From Hahella ganghwensis DSM 17046 (GTDB lineage: Bacteria > Pseudomonadota > Gammaproteobacteria > Pseudomonadales > Oleiphilaceae): DNA of 64,000 nt. Positions 43,685-53,935 of the stretch are shown one piece after another (the first letter of the stretch is position 1; each line of letters opens with the position of its first letter). The notes under the pieces are model-generated. The model had not been told where the DNA came from, made no database searches, and saw nothing but the letters and a program-made list of their open reading frames with translations. The stretch covers positions 62,001 to 126,000 of the forward strand of contig NZ_AQXX01000132.1 of assembly GCF_000376785.1 (NCBI RefSeq), in the 5' to 3' direction. The translations under genes were made by a program, and so were the position numbers.

Positions 43685-44089
43685 TCGCCTTCCCCCCGAT
43701 GGAATCGTAGATTACAGGCCTGCCATTTGGCCTATTTCCCCCAAATTCTCTTCAAGATAAAATGCCACCTTCTTGCATGAAGCATAGCTTTGTTGATCAG
43801 GAAAGATCGCTGATAAGAACATAAATATTTAAATCAAACTATACCGCCTACTGTTGTTAGCAGCCGCTTCTTTCAAGTTGAGAATGAGGCCTGACAGCGT
43901 CTTTAAATTGCCAGACTCGGCCGTCGAATATACCAATTAACAAAGGACGGGTTCGGTATCAATCCAAGTACCAAAGACTGGTTTCTTTGAAACTTGCTAG
44001 AACTTTAAAAAATAGAAATTACAGGCAGCGAGATAGTTGCCAAATGAAACAAACAAAGAGATAACCCTACAAAAAAGCAAGGATAACTG
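43685..44089. other. intergenic leader of the autotransporter
   Basis: About 400 bp with no gene recognised. AT-rich DNA near 43820-43860 may hold a promoter. AAGGATAAC directly precedes the ATG at 44090. Confidence 0.35.
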
Positions 44090-45665
44090 ATGATCCAGAA
44101 AGACTTTTTGCATACTTTCCGTTGGCTCGCGCCGGTGGGGGTCATGCTGTTATCACCATTCACTTTGGCTGCGGCTCCGGTTGCTGTGGATGATAGCCGA
44201 ACGGTTCCGGTGAATAGAGATATAACGATTGATGTCCTTCGAAATGACTTTGATCCCGATGGTGACAGTATCTTTATTGATAGCAGTACTTCTCCTTCCC
44301 ATGGAACCATCACGGTTAATGGAGATGGCTCAATTAAATACTCTCCGGATGAAAACTACATCGGAACCGACTCCTTTACATACACCCTGGTCGCTTCCGA
44401 CGAAGAAGTTAGCGAAACTTCGGCCACTGTCAGTATCAATGTGGCCGATACCGTTGTGACCCCTCATACTGCTGGACGTAATGACCGAAGTGTCGCCAGT
44501 GCACTGGATGATATGTGCATAAGGCTGACTTCCGCTCGGGAGGATGAGCTGTCTGCGGGTAGCCTGAAAACGCGGGAGCGTTGTGAAGCTCTGCTGGAAC
44601 TGAGCGCTACAGATCCTGACCGTATTGATGGAATCGTCAATAAAATTGGACCTGAAGAGACTGTTGCGCTGATGCGGAGTAACTCCGGGGCAACAGCCAA
44701 TCAAAGCAGTGCGGTTGATCAACGTACAGCTCAATTGGTACGCGGCATCAACCGGTTTTCCATTAATGGTATTGCCATGAATGAGCCATTGACCGGAGGT
44801 GCTGCCGGAGATGATTCTCCTTCGCGCCTTGGATTTTTCGCGACAATTCTTCATGAAGGGGCCGAAAAGGATACTTCCGACCTGGAGAGTGGATTCGACT
44901 ATGACGCCAACGGCCTCGCAGTTGGAGCGGATTACCGTGTCAGCCAGGACCTGGTCGCAGGTGGGGCTGTAGGCTGGACCCAAAATGACTTGGAGTACAG
45001 TGATGATGGTGGTGAAGTAGAGAGCGATATTCTTAACTTGATTGCTTACCTGACCTACCAAACCGGAAACCTCAGCCTGACCGGCCAACTGGGGTATGGC
45101 ACCAGTAAATATGACAGCAAGCGCCATATTCAATATGAGGAGCCGACCAGCACACTTGATGTCACTGCAATAGGAGAAACCAGTGGGGATCAGCTCTACT
45201 TTAGTGCCTCCGCTGAATATCTCTGGTCCCATGAGGCTCTTACATTATATCCCTATGCCAGGGCAGCATATCTGCATAGCAGTATCGATGGCTATACAGA
45301 AAACGAATCCGAAGGATGGGAAGTAGAACTGGGCGAGCAGGAAATGGATCAGCTCACTTTGAGTCTGGGAGTGCAGGCTCAGCTACGAATGGGGGGTCTT
45401 AATGCCAACCGCTGATATCGCGCTGATAAGTGAAGCCTTTGCTGATCAAGGTAATGTCATTGGCCGTTTTGCTTTCGATACGGATCCCAATAATACCTTT
45501 GAGATTGAAGCTGACGAAGAGGATCAGTTTTTCTATCAGGCTGGAATCGGGGTGGTATCCGTGTTTACCAGCGGTCTGTCTACTTTTGTTGAAGCTCGTA
45601 TGACCGGTGGATATAGGAATGACTCTGCATATCAACTGCTGACAGGTCTGCGCTATGAACTGTAA
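44090..45665 (+). pseudogene. autotransporter with Ig-like passenger, split by a one-base frameshift
   Basis: Signal peptide ends near SPFTLAAAP. An Ig-like/cadherin-like tandem domain follows (VAVDDSRTVPVNRDITIDVL, DPDGDSIFIDSS, YSPDENYIGTDSFTYTL), then a helical linker and a C-terminal autotransporter beta-barrel starting near SRLGFFATILHEG. The frame stops at 45415, but removing one G from GGGGGG at 45391-45396 gives LRMGVLMPTADIALISEAFA and then continuous barrel strands to LLTGLRYEL (stop 45665). The rejoined protein is about 524 residues. The passenger is small and without catalytic motifs, so adhesion is the best guess. Cause of the shift is unresolved. Confidence 0.85.
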
Positions 45666-45696
45666 TCGGGGAACTCAAAAAGGGAGGATTGATACG

Positions 45697-46911
45697 ATGT
45701 CACAAATGATGCGATTAATGGCAGCGGGTCTGGCTCTGTTGCTGGGGATATTGGCTGTGGGGGGTTGTAGTCAATCAAGCAGCTCATTGGATTCAGATAG
45801 ATATGAGTCGGAAACCAGTGGCGGCACATCAAATGAGCAGAACCAGGGCAATGAAGGTGAAGTAAGCAGTCTTCAGGCACTGGCTGTGGCACCTGTCCGT
45901 GGAGCTGAATATATCAGCGTGGATGCTGGCCGGGATCAGGTTGCTGACCCGAATGTTGTAATGTTCCTAAATGGAGAAGCTGCTTCCTCCATGGACGATA
46001 TTGTGGCGGTATACTGGAATCAGCTGAAGGGGCCTGAAGTTACCATTGCGAATCCTGCGTCCCTTACTCCAGCATTTATCACGCCTGATATTGATGGCTC
46101 AGACATGTTGAAATTTCGACTGACCGTTCAGGATGCTTCCGGGAATATCAACTATGACACCCTTACTGTCAGAATTGAGCCGCTATCACGGTTGGTGACG
46201 GTTGTTGGGGTAGTCGTTGAAGAAAGTGAAGACTATGCACTGTTCCAGATTCGTTTGTCGCCGGCCCAACCCACAGACTTTATCGTTGATTTTAATACAG
46301 TAAACGGGACGTCTATAGACAGTATCGATTACGAAGAAACTTTTGGGACAGTTACCTTTGCTCCCGGAGAGACGCTTAAGGAAGTTCGGGTTCCGATATT
46401 GTCGGACGAAACCGGAGAGGGGATCGAAACTTTCGGGCTGGATGTCAGCTATAGCGTCGATGGTGAACCCTATGTTGCACAGGGAACTGCGTTGATATTT
46501 GACGGAACGGATTTAGGGGAAAATCCATCGCAGGATGGACTGGAAGGAGGCTCTGGTATTGTCCGGATAAACCTGGAGTGGCCGTCCGATGCAATTGACC
46601 TGGATATCCACGTGTATGATCCCTGCGGAAATCATATTTATTATGGGAACAGAACGGCTGTTTGTAATGAACTCACCGGCCAGTTGGATGTTGATAATGT
46701 TGATGCCGATGTCACTGAAGCTGTTGAGAATATTTTTTGGGATGAGTCGGCCCCATTGGGTAACTACAGGGTTGTTCTGGATCATTTTAACGGTACTGCC
46801 AGTCCATATGTTGTCAGGATTTTTTATGGCAATAACAGCCAGGAATTCTCCGGCAGCATTGGACCTGACGACGAGATCACTATTCTGGAGTTCGATTATC
46901 AGGGTAACTAG
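45697..46911 (+). CDS. lipoprotein with Ig-like, Calx-beta and DUF2135-like domains
   Basis: 404 residues. Lipobox LLLGILAVGGCSQ, then a Ser/Glu-rich linker. Domains: a PKD/Ig-like fold (VDAGRDQVADPNVVMFLNG, QLKGPEVTIANPASL), a Calx-beta domain at about 200-270 (YEETFGTVTFAPGETLKEV), and a C-terminal domain with WPSDAIDLDIHVYDPCGNHI and LGNYRVVLDHFNG resembling YfaP/DUF2135. It is probably a surface-exposed, calcium-binding adhesion-type protein. ATG at 45697 with GGGAGG upstream. It follows the autotransporter by 32 bp and is likely co-transcribed. Confidence 0.8.
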   Translation: MSQMMRLMAAGLALLLGILAVGGCSQSSSSLDSDRYESETSGGTSNEQNQGNEGEVSSLQALAVAPVRGAEYISVDAGRDQVADPNVVMFLNGEAASSMDDIVAVYWNQLKGPEVTIANPASLTPAFITPDIDGSDMLKFRLTVQDASGNINYDTLTVRIEPLSRLVTVVGVVVEESEDYALFQIRLSPAQPTDFIVDFNTVNGTSIDSIDYEETFGTVTFAPGETLKEVRVPILSDETGEGIETFGLDVSYSVDGEPYVAQGTALIFDGTDLGENPSQDGLEGGSGIVRINLEWPSDAIDLDIHVYDPCGNHIYYGNRTAVCNELTGQLDVDNVDADVTEAVENIFWDESAPLGNYRVVLDHFNGTASPYVVRIFYGNNSQEFSGSIGPDDEITILEFDYQGN

Positions 46912-46916
46912 TGGGC

Positions 46917-46944
46917 AAAAAGGCGCGGTAGATCCGCGCCTTTT
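46917..46944. terminator. bidirectional intrinsic terminator
   Basis: AAAAA, GGCGCGG, loop TAGAT, CCGCGCC, TTTT. It lies between the convergent lipoprotein and phytase-like genes. Confidence 0.88.
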
Positions 46945-46989
46945 CTATAGGGGAATAATTCTATAACGCGAAGTTAGAGCGGCAATGTA

Positions 46990-48258
46990 TTATAACAGCG
47001 GCTTATTTAACTTAAACGTATACAACGTATTGGCATCCACTTCATTGGTGGCTTTCAATACCTTCTGAATCACAGTGCCTTCCTTGTCAGCAGTCACGGC
47101 AAAGTCATCGTCGTTGATGACCCCAATTTCCCAGGCGCTGCGAACCCATAAACCTTCCAGTTTGTCATGAGGATAATTCAGGTCTGCCAGCACATCGGCA
47201 ACGAGTTCCTTTGTTACTGGTGTGATTCCGGCCAGGGCAAGATCGTCCCAAGAGGATTGTTCTAGAGTTTTATTGCCAATCAGTAAACCCGTTGGAGCGG
47301 AGAAATCGCCGTTGACATCGGTTGCCGCAGTTAAGTCAATTCGATAAAGCCGCTTATACTCGGCCTTATCACCCAAGAAGCCACCATCCCTTTCAATTAC
47401 TAGAAATTCATGGTCATTAATGGCCGCAATTTCCGAGTTGGAAAGATTGTCCGCATCTTGGTGGTACAGATATTGTTTTGTCAGTCCGCTTGCAATATCA
47501 AAGGTGACGATGCGGGTCAGCGTTTTATTACTGATCTCTTGTTTGGACGGATTAAACATCGTGGATTGCATGATGCCAACCAGTGTTTTTTCATCCGGGG
47601 TGATGGCCAATCCTTCCATGCCACGATTTGCCCGTCGATTTGCGAATACGGCGGGAAGCTTACGGTGCCCGGTACCACTGCCGAAGGGATTGATGCGTTC
47701 CAGTTCCACTCCCTTTGCGGAGTAGTGAACGATATGGGGACCGTATTCATCGCTAACCCAGAAGGTGCCGTCTTTCATGGCGACCAGGCCTTCTGAATCC
47801 AGTCCATAGGGATCCAGGTTGAGTACCTTTCCATGGTTGTCGTAAGGCACTTCACCGGTGGAGCCCATACCCTCGGGGTTAGGGAGCCCGGTGATAGGCC
47901 GACCGTCAGGAGCCTGTAGCAGAATGGTTCTAACGATATGTATAGAGCCGTCGCTATTCAGTTTAACTTCGGCAATTCGGGGAGTGTAATCGGGTGCGGA
48001 AAATTTCTTGCCTTTACCTTCTTTGCCAGTGAAATTTGCGTTGGGACCCCGATCAGTCAATAGATAGAAATGATCAGGCATCGTGGGGTGCGCGGTCATG
48101 GCCGATCCGTAACCACCGTTGCGAACCTCCGTGCCGTTATCCAGTTTTGTGATCACTGAATAAGATAACGAACTGGCGTCGAAATCACTGGCTAATAGAT
48201 TTCCGGCAGAAACACAGATTGTCATAGCCAGGAGCTTTTTTAGTCCGGGGAGTTTCAT
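46990..48258 (-). CDS. phytase-like esterase, periplasmic
   Basis: 422 residues. The signal peptide is MKLPGLKKLLAMTICVSAG. The phytase-like domain (PF13449 type) is recognised from FYLLTDRGPNANF, GLDSEGLVAMKDGTFWVSDE, ANRGMEGLAITPDEKTLVGI and the final KLEGLWV. These proteins hydrolyse phosphate esters or act as secreted esterases, generally without strong substrate prediction. ATG at 48258 is preferred to a TTG 15 nt upstream. Monocistronic, with a T-flanked hairpin at its 3' side shared with the convergent lipoprotein. Confidence 0.85.
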   Translation of the reverse strand: MKLPGLKKLLAMTICVSAGNLLASDFDASSLSYSVITKLDNGTEVRNGGYGSAMTAHPTMPDHFYLLTDRGPNANFTGKEGKGKKFSAPDYTPRIAEVKLNSDGSIHIVRTILLQAPDGRPITGLPNPEGMGSTGEVPYDNHGKVLNLDPYGLDSEGLVAMKDGTFWVSDEYGPHIVHYSAKGVELERINPFGSGTGHRKLPAVFANRRANRGMEGLAITPDEKTLVGIMQSTMFNPSKQEISNKTLTRIVTFDIASGLTKQYLYHQDADNLSNSEIAAINDHEFLVIERDGGFLGDKAEYKRLYRIDLTAATDVNGDFSAPTGLLIGNKTLEQSSWDDLALAGITPVTKELVADVLADLNYPHDKLEGLWVRSAWEIGVINDDDFAVTADKEGTVIQKVLKATNEVDANTLYTFKLNKPLL

Positions 48259-48435
48259 AACCTGTTGTCCCAATGATGTTTGAAGGCATCCTATTGTTAA
48301 TACAGCAACATGAAGAAACCATGACAGGACAGGAAGGCCATAACATCCGGATAGATGTTGGCCTAATCATAGTGCGATAAGTAATGCGAGGGAGTGATAA
48401 GTCGCAGAGTGAAACTGGGAGGTGATTCGGGGGAG

Positions 48436-48461
48436 AACCGGAACTCCCTAGAGCTCCGGTT
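48436..48461. terminator. hairpin downstream of the GNAT gene
   Basis: AACCGGA (48436-48442) pairs with TCCGGTT (48455-48461), with an inner CTC/GAG. On the plus side TTT follows, but on the minus strand, where it would serve the GNAT gene, no T tract follows. Tentative. Confidence 0.35.
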
Positions 48462-48470
48462 TTAAGAACG

Positions 48471-48950
48471 TCAGTTGAGAAGCAGGCGGAGTCTGGGGCC
48501 GATCGCCGCAAACCCGTAGTCCTCATAGAAGCTGAATGTGTTGTCCCAGCGTGAACCTGCTGGAGCTCCCAGTTCCAGTCTCTCCCAACCCTGGGAACTG
48601 GCATAGCGGGAAGCCGCTGCCAATAGCCCTTGGCCAATACCCAGCTTGCGATGGTCCCTGGTCACGTAAAGCTCGGAGATTTCTCCGAACTCTCCGCCGG
48701 CATACAGGGCTGCACAACGATGCAGGGTGATTAGCCCAACGGGAATGCCATCTTCTTCTGCGATGAAAGCGACAATTCTGTGGCCATCAAGCAAAGTCTG
48801 GGCTGTGTTGGTGAGTTTGGTCTGGTCAATCTGTTCCTGGCCATGAAGGTCCAGTTCCGAGTAGAGTTGTGCGGCAAGTTCCGCTACAGTGCCGGCATCT
48901 TTTGTGGATGCGGTTCTGATTTTTATTTCTGTTAGAGTGGTCGAAGCCAT
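48471..48950 (-). CDS. GNAT-family N-acetyltransferase
   Basis: 159 residues. GNAT core: IRTASTKDAGTVAELAAQLY, VAFIAEEDGIPVGLITLH, the acetyl-CoA loop EISELYVTRDHRKLGIGQGL and LELGAPAGSRWDNTFSFYED with YGF near the end. Acetyl donor is acetyl-CoA; the acceptor is unknown. GAGAG precedes the ATG. It lies alone, upstream of the phytase-like gene on the same strand. Confidence 0.9.
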   Translation of the reverse strand: MASTTLTEIKIRTASTKDAGTVAELAAQLYSELDLHGQEQIDQTKLTNTAQTLLDGHRIVAFIAEEDGIPVGLITLHRCAALYAGGEFGEISELYVTRDHRKLGIGQGLLAAASRYASSQGWERLELGAPAGSRWDNTFSFYEDYGFAAIGPRLRLLLN

Positions 48951-49169
48951 AGCTCTCGTTGCCTCGATTATTGGTGTTAGTTCAGGATCAGTTAGAACTG
49001 ATTTCTTTTCGTTATTGCAATTTATTTTTTGTCAGAAAGAACTGTATACCATAGCCAGAAGCGCAGGTGTAGCCTAACCGGCGCAAAAATTTCGGCTGTC
49101 GGACAATCGATTGCGGCTGCGATATGAGGTTGCCGTAACGTAAAGCGTCTCAGATTTTCAGAGGTATTT

Positions 49170-50060
49170 GTGCCCATCTCCCCTTCCCTAAAAGCTGACC
49201 TCATCCTTGTCCTGGTAACGTCACTGGCGGCTGCTGGCTGGATATTTTCCAAAGAGGCATTGATGGGATTACCGCCACTACTGTTCATCGGCACAAGGTT
49301 TTTTGGGGCGGGCGTTATTCTGGTTCTGACAGGGAAAACCCGGCTGAACTCATTGGACTCGAAGCAGCAAAAAGCTGCACTGCTCTCCGGTTTAGCCTTC
49401 TCTGCCGCATTATGTGTCTGGATTTTCGGCTTACAGTATACCCGCCATTTAGGGGTTGGGGCTTTTATCACCAGTCTTGCAGTGGTGTTGATTCCGGTTG
49501 TGGCTTATTTTCTCTACGGTGAGCGGCCGACCCGAAACAGTTGGCTGGCATTGCCAATTGCCTTGGCTGGACTGGCTTTGTTGACCCTGAAAAACGGTTT
49601 GCATCTGGATAACGGACATCTGTTCTTCCTGGCGGCGACATTGATTTTCTCTTTCCAGTTCACCTACACCTCCCAGATTGTCAGGCGAATGTCTCCCATT
49701 GCTCTAACCTCGATACAACTATTGACCGTTGGCGTTGTCGCGTTTGGACTGTCAGTGATATTTGAGGACTGGCCCGATGAAGTGGCTACTGAAATCTGGT
49801 GGTGGCTGTTTGCCAGTACGGTCATTGCCACCTGTATGCGTTTCTTCTTTCAGATATATGCCCAAAGTCTTGCCTCAGCCAGTCATGCTGCCGTTATCAT
49901 GATTCTGGAGCCTGTTTTGACGACGCTTCTTGCGGCGATTTGGTTTGGCGAAATCATGTCGCTGTCACAAGCGTTGGGCTGTGGATTAATATTTGCTGCT
50001 CTGTTGGTGGCGCGATGGAAATTCGTGCGGGAGATGCTGAGCGGCGTTTTACGCCGCTAG
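49170..50060 (+). CDS. EamA-family (DMT) inner-membrane transporter
   Basis: 296 residues with ten predicted helices in two EamA repeats. Helix 1 is ILVLVTSLAAAGWIFSKEAL; the repeat marks are LGVGAFITSLAVVLIPVVAY with GERPT, and SLASASHAAVIMILEPVLTT with FGEIMSLSQALGCGLI. It probably exports metabolites or drugs; substrate unknown. GTG start with AGAGG upstream. Its end is 20 bp from the convergent cysteine-synthase-like gene. Confidence 0.9.
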   Translation: MPISPSLKADLILVLVTSLAAAGWIFSKEALMGLPPLLFIGTRFFGAGVILVLTGKTRLNSLDSKQQKAALLSGLAFSAALCVWIFGLQYTRHLGVGAFITSLAVVLIPVVAYFLYGERPTRNSWLALPIALAGLALLTLKNGLHLDNGHLFFLAATLIFSFQFTYTSQIVRRMSPIALTSIQLLTVGVVAFGLSVIFEDWPDEVATEIWWWLFASTVIATCMRFFFQIYAQSLASASHAAVIMILEPVLTTLLAAIWFGEIMSLSQALGCGLIFAALLVARWKFVREMLSGVLRR

Positions 50061-50079
50061 CAGGAGTCTGGCGCCTATA

Positions 50080-51183
50080 TCAGTCACAAATATTACGGAG
50101 CTTTTCAAGGAAGGGTTCCAGGTCAAGCCCTTGGCGGGCCACCCACTGATCATCGTAATAACTGTCCAGATACCGCTCTCCACTGTCGCAGATCAGGCTG
50201 ACAACACTGCCGGTTGTTCCTGCCTGCTGCATTTCCTGCATTACTTGTAATGCGCCATAAACATTGGTCCCTGTTGATCCGCCGCATTTACGGCCAAGAA
50301 TACTCTCCAGCCAGCGAATTGTGGCAATAGACGCGGCATCGGGAATCTGTAACATGCGATCGATGACATCAGGCTGGAATGATGGCTCGACTCGTGGACG
50401 TCCGATTCCTTCAATTCTGGAGCCCTTGTCGCTGGCGGTTGAAGGGTCACGGCTCTGGAAATAAGGGAAGAAAACGGAATTCTCCGGATCCACGACACAC
50501 AGGCGGGTACGGTGGTAGTACTCTGGATTGAGTCTTATATAACGTCCGATAGTGGCAGAAGTGCCGCCGGTCCCTGCACTCATGATGATCCAGTCCGGCA
50601 CCGGATGTGGCTCCTTGCGCATCTGTTGAAAAATACTTTCAGCGATATTGTTGTTACCACGCCAGTCAGTAGCTCTCTCAGCATAAGTAAACTGGTCCAT
50701 ATAATGCCCATTGAGCTCATTGGCAAGGCGGGTGGCCTCGGTATAGATATCCTTGCCGGGAACCTTATGACATTCCCCTCCGTAAAAACGTATTTTATCC
50801 AGCTTTTCCTTGGCCGTGGTTTCAGGCACTACTGCAATAAAGCGCAGGTTCAGCAGGCGAGCAAAGTAGGCTTCGGAAATCGCGGTGCTTCCTGAGGAAG
50901 ACTCAACGATCGTCGTTCCCTCGCGGATGTGGCCGTTACATAGCCCATAAAGAAAAAGGGACCGGGCCAGGCGATGTTTCAGACTGCCGGTCGGATGAGT
51001 GGATTCATCCTTCAGGTAGAGTGTGATGTCCTCAAAGCAGGGCAGTTCCACCCTGATAAGGTGAGTATCCGAAGATCGGTTGTAATCGGCGTTGATTTTC
51101 CTGATAGCTTCACAGACCCAGGATTTATTGATCTCGGCGGCATCAGCATTGGTCGTTGTGGGGGATAAGGTGTTTTTGTTCAT
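50080..51183 (-). CDS. PLP-dependent cysteine-synthase-family enzyme (desulfhydrase-like)
   Basis: 367 residues. PLP Lys in [14 protein letters not shown]; phosphate loop [15 protein letters not shown]; substrate loop [20 protein letters not shown]. The C-terminal part ([20 protein letters not shown] and [17 protein letters not shown]) matches the group often annotated as L-cysteine desulfhydrase Cds1 rather than CysK or CysM. The reaction may be cysteine breakdown to pyruvate, ammonia and sulfide, or a beta-replacement; sequence alone does not settle it. Start ATG with weak ribosome site. Confidence 0.85.
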   Translation of the reverse strand: MNKNTLSPTTTNADAAEINKSWVCEAIRKINADYNRSSDTHLIRVELPCFEDITLYLKDESTHPTGSLKHRLARSLFLYGLCNGHIREGTTIVESSSGSTAISEAYFARLLNLRFIAVVPETTAKEKLDKIRFYGGECHKVPGKDIYTEATRLANELNGHYMDQFTYAERATDWRGNNNIAESIFQQMRKEPHPVPDWIIMSAGTGGTSATIGRYIRLNPEYYHRTRLCVVDPENSVFFPYFQSRDPSTASDKGSRIEGIGRPRVEPSFQPDVIDRMLQIPDAASIATIRWLESILGRKCGGSTGTNVYGALQVMQEMQQAGTTGSVVSLICDSGERYLDSYYDDQWVARQGLDLEPFLEKLRNICD

Positions 51184-51383
51184 TAAGTGGCCGGAATTTT
51201 TGTTAGAGGTTGGCCGTTCATCTTACCCCAAGGCCTTCCGGGAGGGGAATGATGGTAAACCACCATGGCATTGGATACATTCCGGATCGGAAAGACCGTG
51301 AATAAAAGCGGTTACGAAATGACGCTTGAAAAAAGATGATAATCCATCTAGTTTTGCGTTTTCTATCGATTCTGGGAGCAAAA

Positions 51384-53030
51384 ATGGAAGGGAATTCTGT
51401 CCATCATTACTTTGTTCGTAGCGCCGGACCTTTGGACCAGGACCCGGACTTAGTGAAAGACAGTCTTGTTCGACATCTGAATGTAACGGAAGATCAGGCC
51501 AAAAAAATTGTTGCCCAACCGGTAACGCTTAAAAAACGTTTAACCGAGGAGCAGGCCCGGCGCTATGTGAAAGTGCTTGGGAAACTTGGTCTAGTGGCTG
51601 AGATGCATCCTCACACGGCTGCAGCTGATGTTTCGCCTTTGGAGGGCCCCAAGCCCAAAGGGAAACCAGACATTCGCCAGCAACGGGCAGAAACCCAGCA
51701 TTTGATAGAACTATTTCAGGAGACCTTTCGGGAGCCTATCCATCATCTTCCAGTCACACTGGCGTATAAGCTTGGTTTGATCTCGGTGATGATGATCTGC
51801 CTGATCGCCCCTCTCATCTATTTCTCCCTCGTCGTTGGAGCGGTCTATGCCACTTGGTCTTACGTGGCCTACCTACCAACGCTTTTTGCAAATAAAACCC
51901 CAAATGCGATTCAGTTCGTGGTTTTTCTCGTGCCCATCCTGATCGGGGTGATTTTCACGCTATTCCTGGCAAAGCCTCTATTTGCCGGTTATGGAAAGCG
52001 GTCTTCCCTGCTACTGGACCGAAACAAATATAAGCGATTCTATCGTCTCATCGAGTTACTGGCTGAGCGAATGGCAGTGCCCGCCCCCTCTGCCATTTAT
52101 GTGAATGAGGCGGTGAATGCCAGTGTTGGACCTGAGAAAGGGTTCAGGAGTTTATTGAAGGGAGAGTTGGTGCTGACAGTGGGATTGCCCCTGGTTGCCG
52201 GTATGAACAGTCGTTTGTTCATGGGAATTGTGGCGCATGAGTTTGGGCACATGACCCAGCGCAATGCTCTGTTGGCCAATACCCTGGTGAATCGCGTCAA
52301 TGCCTGGATGGAACAATGTGCTTTTGGAGAGGATAACTGGGACAGACGCCTGAACAAGTGGTCAGAATATTCCCCGATATTTGCCGCCGATATGGCGATC
52401 TTTCTGTGTCGGTACATGATCCGGATGACGCGGGTTCTAATGAAATACCTGTTTCTTTTTAACCTTCGGACGACTCGTTGGATGTCCAGGGAAATGGAAT
52501 ATGATGCTGACCGTTACGAGAGCTTGGTGGCAGGTAGTGACAAGTCCCGTGAAATAGCAGAAACCCTGCGGTTCCTCATGGCGGGAAGGCAATTAAGTGA
52601 CCAGTTGGCCAGAGCAACCTGGAATGACAACAGGCTGCCGGATAATTTGCCGCAACTTGTAGCGTTAATGACAGAACAGCTAACAGTCGAGCAGAAACAG
52701 CATATTTCGGCTCAGATGGAGCAAAGTCAGACCCAGGTATGGGATACCCACCCTGCCGACAATGACCGCATAGCCAAAGCCGAAGAGAATAATTTCAAGG
52801 GCATTTGGCTGCATGATTTTCCAGCTTCCCGTTTAATCCCGGATTTTGACGCTCTGTGTAAAACGGTCACGATGAGATGGTATCACCAGGTCGGCCTGAA
52901 AGATGTGGAAAAAGCGGTCTCCCCCACGAAAGAGATTCTTCAGCTGGACCAACAGCAGAAGACGGCAGAGATTGCAGTCGGTACTTTCCTGAATGGTATG
53001 TACAGCCCTAGAGTGATAGCTTCGCATTAA
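51384..53030 (+). CDS. M48-family membrane metalloprotease
   Basis: 548 residues. N-terminal cytoplasmic region of about 90 residues with EDQAKKIVAQPVTLKKRLT, then two transmembrane helices (about 130-160 and 178-197). The protease domain has VAHEFGHMTQRNALL with zinc His285 and His289 and catalytic Glu286, and the third zinc Glu in SREMEYDADRYES. Similar proteins are HtpX/M48-type quality-control proteases. ATG at 51384 has GGGAG upstream; an ATG at 51336 adds 16 residues without a ribosome site. The next gene starts 14 bp later. Confidence 0.9.
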   Translation: MEGNSVHHYFVRSAGPLDQDPDLVKDSLVRHLNVTEDQAKKIVAQPVTLKKRLTEEQARRYVKVLGKLGLVAEMHPHTAAADVSPLEGPKPKGKPDIRQQRAETQHLIELFQETFREPIHHLPVTLAYKLGLISVMMICLIAPLIYFSLVVGAVYATWSYVAYLPTLFANKTPNAIQFVVFLVPILIGVIFTLFLAKPLFAGYGKRSSLLLDRNKYKRFYRLIELLAERMAVPAPSAIYVNEAVNASVGPEKGFRSLLKGELVLTVGLPLVAGMNSRLFMGIVAHEFGHMTQRNALLANTLVNRVNAWMEQCAFGEDNWDRRLNKWSEYSPIFAADMAIFLCRYMIRMTRVLMKYLFLFNLRTTRWMSREMEYDADRYESLVAGSDKSREIAETLRFLMAGRQLSDQLARATWNDNRLPDNLPQLVALMTEQLTVEQKQHISAQMEQSQTQVWDTHPADNDRIAKAEENNFKGIWLHDFPASRLIPDFDALCKTVTMRWYHQVGLKDVEKAVSPTKEILQLDQQQKTAEIAVGTFLNGMYSPRVIASH

Positions 53031-53043
53031 CCCGACAGCGACC

Positions 53044-53862
53044 TTGACCCTGGAAGAGGCCAGAAACAGCTATCAGGAAAGTCTGAAGAGAATAGAAGCC
53101 CAGTTGGAGTTGTTCTGGCAGACAGTGGAAAAATGCCGGGCTGCCCGCCAGGCAATTGGTTACCTGGAAGCCGGTTATGCCATCGATAATGAGGGCTTTG
53201 GTCTTTCTGGTGATACTCTGGATGCCGCCCAGGCAAATTATCAGCAGTTCTCGCGGGAACTTAAAGATCTGCAGGCGCGTTTGTCTGAAACCATGGATAA
53301 GGTTTTAAGTGATCGTATTGCTGTTGCTGTGGAACTGATGGAGCCAGAATTCAAAGCAAGGGCAGTCCTGCTCAGGCAGACACTAGTGCAGTTTCGGCAG
53401 GTCAATAGTATTTGGTTGGACTTGCCTGAGATACTGCGGGTACTGGAAAGTCTTTTGAGAGATCAGGGCCAGGAAGATACTCCGGATGGATTGGATATCG
53501 CCATCAACCAGTATGCACAGTATGGAAAAGAGTTACTGATGCAGTTTTCCCACATCGCAAAAGATGTGGAGGTGAACCTGGAAACCCAGGAACGACAGTC
53601 TGTGTTGTCCTTTGCCAAGGCTTGGGACGTGGACGTAGAGAGCCTGGAGGGCCTTGGTGCGGTTTCCATTTACCGATTACTGGACGGATGTTATCGGGTT
53701 CTGAACTTCGTGTCTTACCGGACCCTGGGAGAACTTGCCGCCCTGTGTATGAAAGTGGAAGCCGCTCATGGCATTAAGAATGAGGCAGATGCCATAGAAA
53801 AAGATCATGAAAGGCCAACCTCCAAAGACATGGAACATCAAAATGAGGGTGCCCCGGCCTGA
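53044..53862 (+). CDS. coiled-coil protein, M48 operon partner
   Basis: 272 residues from a TTG start at 53044; upstream in-frame stop at 53017, no ATG and no good ribosome site, so translation is probably coupled to the protease. The N-terminal 100 residues form a coiled coil (YQESLKRIEAQLELFWQTVE). No membrane segment or known motif is seen. C-terminal Glu/Lys-rich tail. A helper or substrate adaptor of the protease is a fair inference. The start codon is uncertain. Confidence 0.65.
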   Translation: MTLEEARNSYQESLKRIEAQLELFWQTVEKCRAARQAIGYLEAGYAIDNEGFGLSGDTLDAAQANYQQFSRELKDLQARLSETMDKVLSDRIAVAVELMEPEFKARAVLLRQTLVQFRQVNSIWLDLPEILRVLESLLRDQGQEDTPDGLDIAINQYAQYGKELLMQFSHIAKDVEVNLETQERQSVLSFAKAWDVDVESLEGLGAVSIYRLLDGCYRVLNFVSYRTLGELAALCMKVEAAHGIKNEADAIEKDHERPTSKDMEHQNEGAPA

Positions 53863-53935
53863 TTAAGCGGCTTCCAGATATTTGAGTAGCCTATTGGTGG
53901 TGTCTGTAGGGCCTTTAATAATGATGTCTTTGCCA

